Part shown: piece by piece, positions 59,992 through 64,000 of the stretch
Layout: every line of letters begins with the position of its first letter
How positions within the stretch are numbered: position 1 is the stretch's first letter
Assembly: GCF_024707525.1 (NCBI RefSeq)
Contig: NZ_CP062231.1
Location: 186,001-250,000 of the forward strand
Source: Rhizobium sp. TH2
Lineage (GTDB): Bacteria > Pseudomonadota > Alphaproteobacteria > Rhizobiales > Rhizobiaceae
Length of the DNA stretch: 64,000 bases
Direction of reading: 5' to 3'
Program-made: the position numbers and the translations under genes
The notes under the pieces: model-generated
What the model was told of the DNA's origin: nothing
The model's input: only the letters and a program-made list of their open reading frames with translations
Databases searched by the model: none

Positions 59992-61179
59992 TCAGGCGCC
60001 AGCCTTGCGATAGAGCGCGGCGAGTTGCGTACGTGATGACGGTAGCTCCGGCACCACGACCAGCATCGTAATCCGACCGCGTTTGAAGGCTTTGAGGAAT
60101 GGTTGATAGTTCTGGAAGGCGACACAGCCGTGCGAGCCCTTCTGACCGCGCAGCAAATTGGTATGCGTCAGGAGTCCGGTTCGGTTCTTCGGGTCGCGCC
60201 CGTCGATCGACGTCATGCGGATTGCCTCCACGCCGTAAAAGCGCTTCTCGCGCATCGACAGGCGATAGATGCCGGCGGGCGTCGGGCCTTTCATTGTAAC
60301 GTGCTCGTAGCGTGGATTGTCGCGCATTCTGCCTATGCCGGAATGGGCGCGCAGCTTGGTTCCATCGGGCAGGTAGACGGTCGCGTTGGAAACGTCATAG
60401 ATCGCGACCTTCGTGCCCTTCCCCGGCCAGGCGGTGTCGCTGTTCTTGCTCTTGAACAGATCGCTGAACAGCGAGCGCTCGGGCTTTGCATAGGCAACGT
60501 CTTTCGCGTCTTCCTTCTTGTCACGGTTACTGCGCGCGACTGGTTTTTCGTCGGCTGGCTTTTGATCGGTAACGACCGTCTCGATCAATGGTCTGGCTTC
60601 AGGCAGCGGAATCTGGCTGGGGAGAGCCACGTCTTCTTCCGTGTCGGGTTTCGCCAACACAAGGCCGAAGGGCTGGATGTCGCGGACAGGAACATCTTCC
60701 AAGAGTGCGGTTACCAAAGATCGCGTGCCGCTGATCTTCTCTTCCCGTTCCACCGAACTTTTTGTGCGCGCAAGCGCGGCCACGATCTTTGCTTTCTCGG
60801 CATTCCTGCGGTTTTCCGCAAAGGCGAGTTGGGCCGTAAGGCTGCGCTGGTGCGCCATCCGGATTGCGGCGACGGTAAGCTGGGCCCGGCGAATCTCGCT
60901 TTCCGACGGCTTCGAAATGCGCGAGGACTTGGCGGCTCTCAGCATGCGCGGGAGGCGGCGTTCGCCTGCCACCGCTACCTTGCGATGGAGAGGCGTGGCG
61001 AGGCTCATGTTTTCGGACAATGTGCGAGCCGCCTCGTGCATTACACTGAGCGTCGAAGCGAGGCCCCAGGCGGATCCGGCGATAACGCTGCAGGAAAGCA
61101 AGGCACTCACAGCGATACCGAGGGAACGACCTCGGCGGGATTTCGACGCGGAATGCGCGGACTTGTTCTGAGACGCCAT
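59992..61179 (-). CDS. DUF2778 L,D-transpeptidase-like protein with long stalk
   Basis: A 395-aa protein. One N-terminal membrane helix (LGIAVSALLSCSVIAGSAWGLAST) is followed by an alanine- and lysine-rich helical stalk (residues ~75-260, with charged low-complexity segment PADEKPVARSNRDKKEDAKD). The C-terminal DUF2778 domain (about 270-385) contains KVAIYDVSNATVYLPDGTKLRAHSGIG, GPTPAGIYRL and the catalytic-type HTNLLRGQKGSHGCVAF. The His...S-H-G-C motif is that of L,D-transpeptidases, so it probably cuts or crosslinks peptidoglycan from the periplasmic side. DUF2778 is also the domain of the T6SS effector Tlde1, but the membrane anchor argues for a housekeeping role. Confidence 0.88.
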   Translation of the reverse strand: MASQNKSAHSASKSRRGRSLGIAVSALLSCSVIAGSAWGLASTLSVMHEAARTLSENMSLATPLHRKVAVAGERRLPRMLRAAKSSRISKPSESEIRRAQLTVAAIRMAHQRSLTAQLAFAENRRNAEKAKIVAALARTKSSVEREEKISGTRSLVTALLEDVPVRDIQPFGLVLAKPDTEEDVALPSQIPLPEARPLIETVVTDQKPADEKPVARSNRDKKEDAKDVAYAKPERSLFSDLFKSKNSDTAWPGKGTKVAIYDVSNATVYLPDGTKLRAHSGIGRMRDNPRYEHVTMKGPTPAGIYRLSMREKRFYGVEAIRMTSIDGRDPKNRTGLLTHTNLLRGQKGSHGCVAFQNYQPFLKAFKRGRITMLVVVPELPSSRTQLAALYRKAGA

Positions 61180-61820
61180 GACTAAAGTTATCCGATACTC
61201 GTTACTTGACGCGGCCGTGAAAACACTGTCCGCAGGTCGTTACGCTCCCAACGGAGTGCGGAGCGATGACTCCCGCAACTGCGCCGAACGGGCAAAGCAT
61301 GAAGAAATATGGTCAACAAATCTTAAACGGTGCCTCGATCTCTGGAAGGAATGTGGCGGGTGGTGGTCCCCGGCGCCCGGCAGCGCGTGCCTCTCACAAG
61401 AATGCGGCGCTGTCGTGTCTGCAATAGTCCCAAGAACTGGGGATGATGGAAAGGCGGCAGCGGCCCTTGGTATGCCGCAACCGAAGTTGCGCTCGCAAGC
61501 ACGATGATCCGCCTCCCTTGGCAAGTAAATTCCAATTCAGCAGCGGTAGCATAATCCCGGCCACCGTCTTCTGATGCCGTTGAAGCCTACCTTGATCGAC
61601 GTCAGCTTTCGGGCAGACCCCACCGCAGGCTCTGTGGCCGATATGAGGGCGCTAAACCGTCCTTTGCGGTTTGTGTCACCATGTCCGCTTCGTGCCGAAA
61701 GCAGCCAAAGAGATCACGGCAGCAATGGATCATCAGCTGCCAGGCCAGCATTCTTCGTGGCGTTTCGCCGCTTCGTCTATAAGCATCTTGGAGTGAAGCA
61801 AGAGGCCGCAGGGACACCCT
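61180..61820. other. gene-free stretch between DUF2778 gene and polA
   Basis: 641 bp without a gene I can support. Short frames on both strands (for example 61178-61507 and 61574-61924 on +) translate to low-complexity or frame-shadow peptides without family features or ribosome binding sites. I see no tRNA, strong hairpin or repeat copy. The first part must carry the DUF2778 promoter. The last part contains the end of polA transcription, but no obvious terminator. Confidence 0.5.
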
Positions 61821-64000
61821 TCAATGCGCCTCGTCCCAATTCTTCGCCGCCCGTGCATCCACAGCCAGCGGCACCGCCATGTCCACCGCCGGCATCGCCG
61901 CATGTTCCATCACCTGACGAATAATCGGAATCGCGCCTTCGGCTTCCGCCTCGGTCGATTCGAAGATCAGTTCGTCATGCACCTGCAGCAGCATGCGGGC
62001 ATTGACCTTGGCTTTAGTGAGTGCCGGCTCCATCTTGATCATCGCGCGGCGAATGATATCGGCGGCAGAACCCTGGATCGGCGCGTTGATCGAGGCGCGC
62101 TCGTTGAACGCCCGGACCGATGGATTGGACGAACGGATCTCCGGATAGTGGATGCGCCGGCCGAAGATCGTCTCGACATAACCGAGATCACGCGCCTTGG
62201 CCTTGGAACCATCCATATAGTCCTTGATGCCGGGGAAGCGCTCGAAATACTTCCTGATGTAATCGCCCGCCTCGGAACGCTCGATCGACAGCTGGTTCGC
62301 CAGCCCAAACGCGGAAATACCGTAGATGATGCCGAAATTGATCGCCTTGGCGCGCCTGCGCACGTCCGACGGCATGCCCTCGACCGGCACGCCGAACATC
62401 TCCGACGCCGTCATGGCATGGATGTCGATGCCGTCGGCGAAGGCCTGCTTGAGCTGTGGAATATCGGCGAAATGCGCCAGCACCCGAAGCTCGATCTGGC
62501 TGTAGTCGGCCGAGATCAGCACATGGCCCGGCTCGGCGATGAAGGCGGTGCGGATCTTGCGCCCCTCGGCGGTGCGCACCGGAATGTTCTGCAGGTTCGG
62601 CTCGGATGAAGCCAGCCGCCCCGTCGTCGTCGCCGCCATCGCGTAGCTCGTATGCACCCGCCTGGTATCGGGATGGATATAGCCCGGCAGCGAGTCGGTA
62701 TAAGTGCTCTTGAGCTTGGTCAACTGGCGCCAGTCGACGATCTTGCGCGGCAGTTCGTGACCGGCCGCCGCGAGATCCTCCAGCACCTGCGCCGAGGTCG
62801 ACCATTGCCCGGTCTTGGTCTTGCCGCCGCCGGAATCGAAGCCCATTTTCCCGAAGAGAATATCGCCGAGCTGCTTGGGCGAGCCGATGTTGAACCGCTC
62901 GCCCGAGAGCTGGTAGACCTCTTCCTCGTAGCGCGCCGCCGATTGCGCGAGTTCCCCCGAAAGCCGCGACAGAACCTGCCGGTCGACCGAGATGCCGCGC
63001 TCCTCCATCCGGGCGATGACCGGCACCAACGGCCGCTCCAAACGTTCGTAGACACTTACCAATCCCTTGGCTGCCACCTGCGGCTTCAGCACCAGCCACA
63101 GCCGCATCGTGATGTCGGAATCCTCGGCTGCGTAAGCCGTCGCTTTCGCGATATCGACGAGATCGAACGTCACCGAACTCTTGCCCGAGCCGGTGACGTC
63201 CTTGTAGGCGATCGGCTTGTGGCCCAGCCAGCGTTCGGAAAGCGTATCCATGCCGTGATTGGTGTTGACGCCGCCGTCGATCACGTAGCTCATCAGCATC
63301 GTATCGTCGAAGGGCGCGACGACTATGCCGTGGCGCTTCATCACCAGCCAGTCATACTTGATGTTCTGGCCGACCTTCAGCACGGTGGGGTCTTCCATCA
63401 GCGGCTTGACCAGTCCGAGCGCCTCCCGCACCGGAATCTGGCCCTCGGCAATGCCGCCGCCGAGCAGGTCGCCGTGACCTGATTTGTGCCCCACCGGCAC
63501 GTAGCAGGCGGAAATCTTCCGCCCCGCCGGGTTCTCGGCATTATCCGCGATCGCCAGCGAGAAGCCCGCAAGCTCCGCCTGCATCGGGTCGAGCGAATTG
63601 GTCTCCGTGTCGAAGGCGACCACGCCGGTCTCGCGCGCAGCCGCGATCCAGCGTTCCAGCGCCGCAACGTCCCGCACCGTCTCATAGGTCGAATGATCGA
63701 TCGGCGCCGTGGCAAAATGCTCGCGCCGGCTCTTCGCCAGCCCCGCCACCGCATAGCCCGCTTCGGCGCCGTCGCTGACCGTCTTGCCCGAGGCTGCCGG
63801 CGCCTTCACACCCTCCGGCAGCGGAATGCCCGCACCCTGGCCGGCATCGAGATCCGGGCCCCGCGCTGCGCCATCCCACACCACGGGCACATTGGCCGCC
63901 TCGATCGCATTGGCGTCGCAGTCGCAGGCGTCGGCCACGCGCTTGGTCAGGGTGGTGAATTCCATCGCTTTCAGGAACCCGATCAGCTTCGGCCCGTCCT
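61821..64000 (-). CDS. polA: DNA polymerase I, 3'-5' exonuclease and polymerase domains (5' end outside window)
   Basis: The frame is open to the right edge (DGPKLIGFLKAMEFTTLTKRVA precedes the first in-window Met), so the N-terminal 5'-nuclease part is missing. The 3'-5' exonuclease domain keeps its motif GVVAFDTETNSLDPMQAELAGFSLAI with the D-x-E metal ligands, and later DDTMLMSYV and YAAEDSDITMRLW, so proofreading is likely active. Polymerase motif A is ISADYSQIELRVLAHFADIP. Motif B is RRRAKAINFGIIYGISAFGLANQLSI, and motif C is RMLLQVHDELIFE. It fills gaps in repair and removes Okazaki primers. Confidence 0.96.
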   Translation of the reverse strand, partial: DGPKLIGFLKAMEFTTLTKRVADACDCDANAIEAANVPVVWDGAARGPDLDAGQGAGIPLPEGVKAPAASGKTVSDGAEAGYAVAGLAKSRREHFATAPIDHSTYETVRDVAALERWIAAARETGVVAFDTETNSLDPMQAELAGFSLAIADNAENPAGRKISACYVPVGHKSGHGDLLGGGIAEGQIPVREALGLVKPLMEDPTVLKVGQNIKYDWLVMKRHGIVVAPFDDTMLMSYVIDGGVNTNHGMDTLSERWLGHKPIAYKDVTGSGKSSVTFDLVDIAKATAYAAEDSDITMRLWLVLKPQVAAKGLVSVYERLERPLVPVIARMEERGISVDRQVLSRLSGELAQSAARYEEEVYQLSGERFNIGSPKQLGDILFGKMGFDSGGGKTKTGQWSTSAQVLEDLAAAGHELPRKIVDWRQLTKLKSTYTDSLPGYIHPDTRRVHTSYAMAATTTGRLASSEPNLQNIPVRTAEGRKIRTAFIAEPGHVLISADYSQIELRVLAHFADIPQLKQAFADGIDIHAMTASEMFGVPVEGMPSDVRRRAKAINFGIIYGISAFGLANQLSIERSEAGDYIRKYFERFPGIKDYMDGSKAKARDLGYVETIFGRRIHYPEIRSSNPSVRAFNERASINAPIQGSAADIIRRAMIKMEPALTKAKVNARMLLQVHDELIFESTEAEAEGAIPIIRQVMEHAAMPAVDMAVPLAVDARAAKNWDEAH

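Noticed and set aside
61574..61924. 116-aa plus-strand frame upstream of and overlapping polA
   Set aside because: Proline-rich tail is antisense to polA. The rest shows no recognisable protein features.

Overview
The window is a high-GC, tightly packed bacterial chromosome segment. It is most consistent with an alphaproteobacterium of the order Hyphomicrobiales, probably Rhizobiaceae. This rests on several marks seen together: a UvrD-like helicase followed by RecX, a DUF2778 L,D-transpeptidase-like protein, many dipeptide- and ribose-type ABC transporters, and families of palindromic intergenic repeats of the kind common in rhizobia. No rRNA, tRNA, CRISPR array, prophage or plasmid gene is recognisable. 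The genus cannot be fixed from the sequence alone. Both window edges cut genes: a helicase on the left and polA on the right.

Layout. 0-1.4 kb: DNA repair (helicase, recX). 1.4-8.2 kb: two divergent lipid-modification operons, with DUF1295, a CFA-like methyltransferase and a membrane protein to the left, and an FAD oxidoreductase, DUF1365, CFA synthase, DUF2147 and DUF2177 to the right. They are driven by two ECF-sigma-type promoters with identical spacing. 8.2-11.6 kb: an RTX protein, an AraC regulator and a small protein. 11.7-19.6 kb: an amide uptake and hydrolysis operon (AmiC-like sensor, ANTAR regulator, ABC transporter, acetamidase/formamidase) behind a consensus promoter and a leader terminator. 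19.6-27.3 kb: HAD phosphatase, RidA, VOC protein, GlxA-type regulator, a DddP-like M24 enzyme, isochorismatase, orphan solute-binding protein and an esterase with a repeat inserted in its reading frame. 27.4-32.7 kb: a sugar/polyol module (FGGY kinase and CUT2 ABC transporter).

32.7-37.3 kb: a quinone-detoxification-like pair (FMN reductase and a VOC-dioxygenase/esterase fusion), an MFS transporter, and an ArsR/SRPBCC pair. 37.4-44 kb: winged-helix/TPR regulator, SMP-30 lactonase, small Cys-rich exported protein, UxaA-type dehydratase and a DMT exporter, separated by mobile repeats. 44.2-53.5 kb: adenosine kinase, SH3 protein, 2-hydroxyacid dehydrogenase, two beta-repeat/RTX-like proteins, a 33-aa membrane protein, a MoeB/ThiF enzyme and a LuxR-type regulator. 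53.8-55.5 kb: an AT-rich two-gene islet (serine hydrolase and a frameshifted partner) that looks foreign. 55.7-64 kb: a Crp/Fnr regulator, a CHASE2 adenylate cyclase, a LysR regulator, a DUF2778 protein and polA.

Most notable signals: (i) paired divergent ECF promoters on the lipid cluster; (ii) an ANTAR-type attenuator in front of the amide operon; (iii) three copies of a roughly 270-bp MITE-like element with about 33-bp terminal inverted repeats and co-varying internal hairpin arms, plus a separate 161-bp element with perfect 23-bp ends; (iv) two 200-bp palindromic repeats whose centre is inverted relative to their ends; and (v) the AT-rich hydrolase islet.
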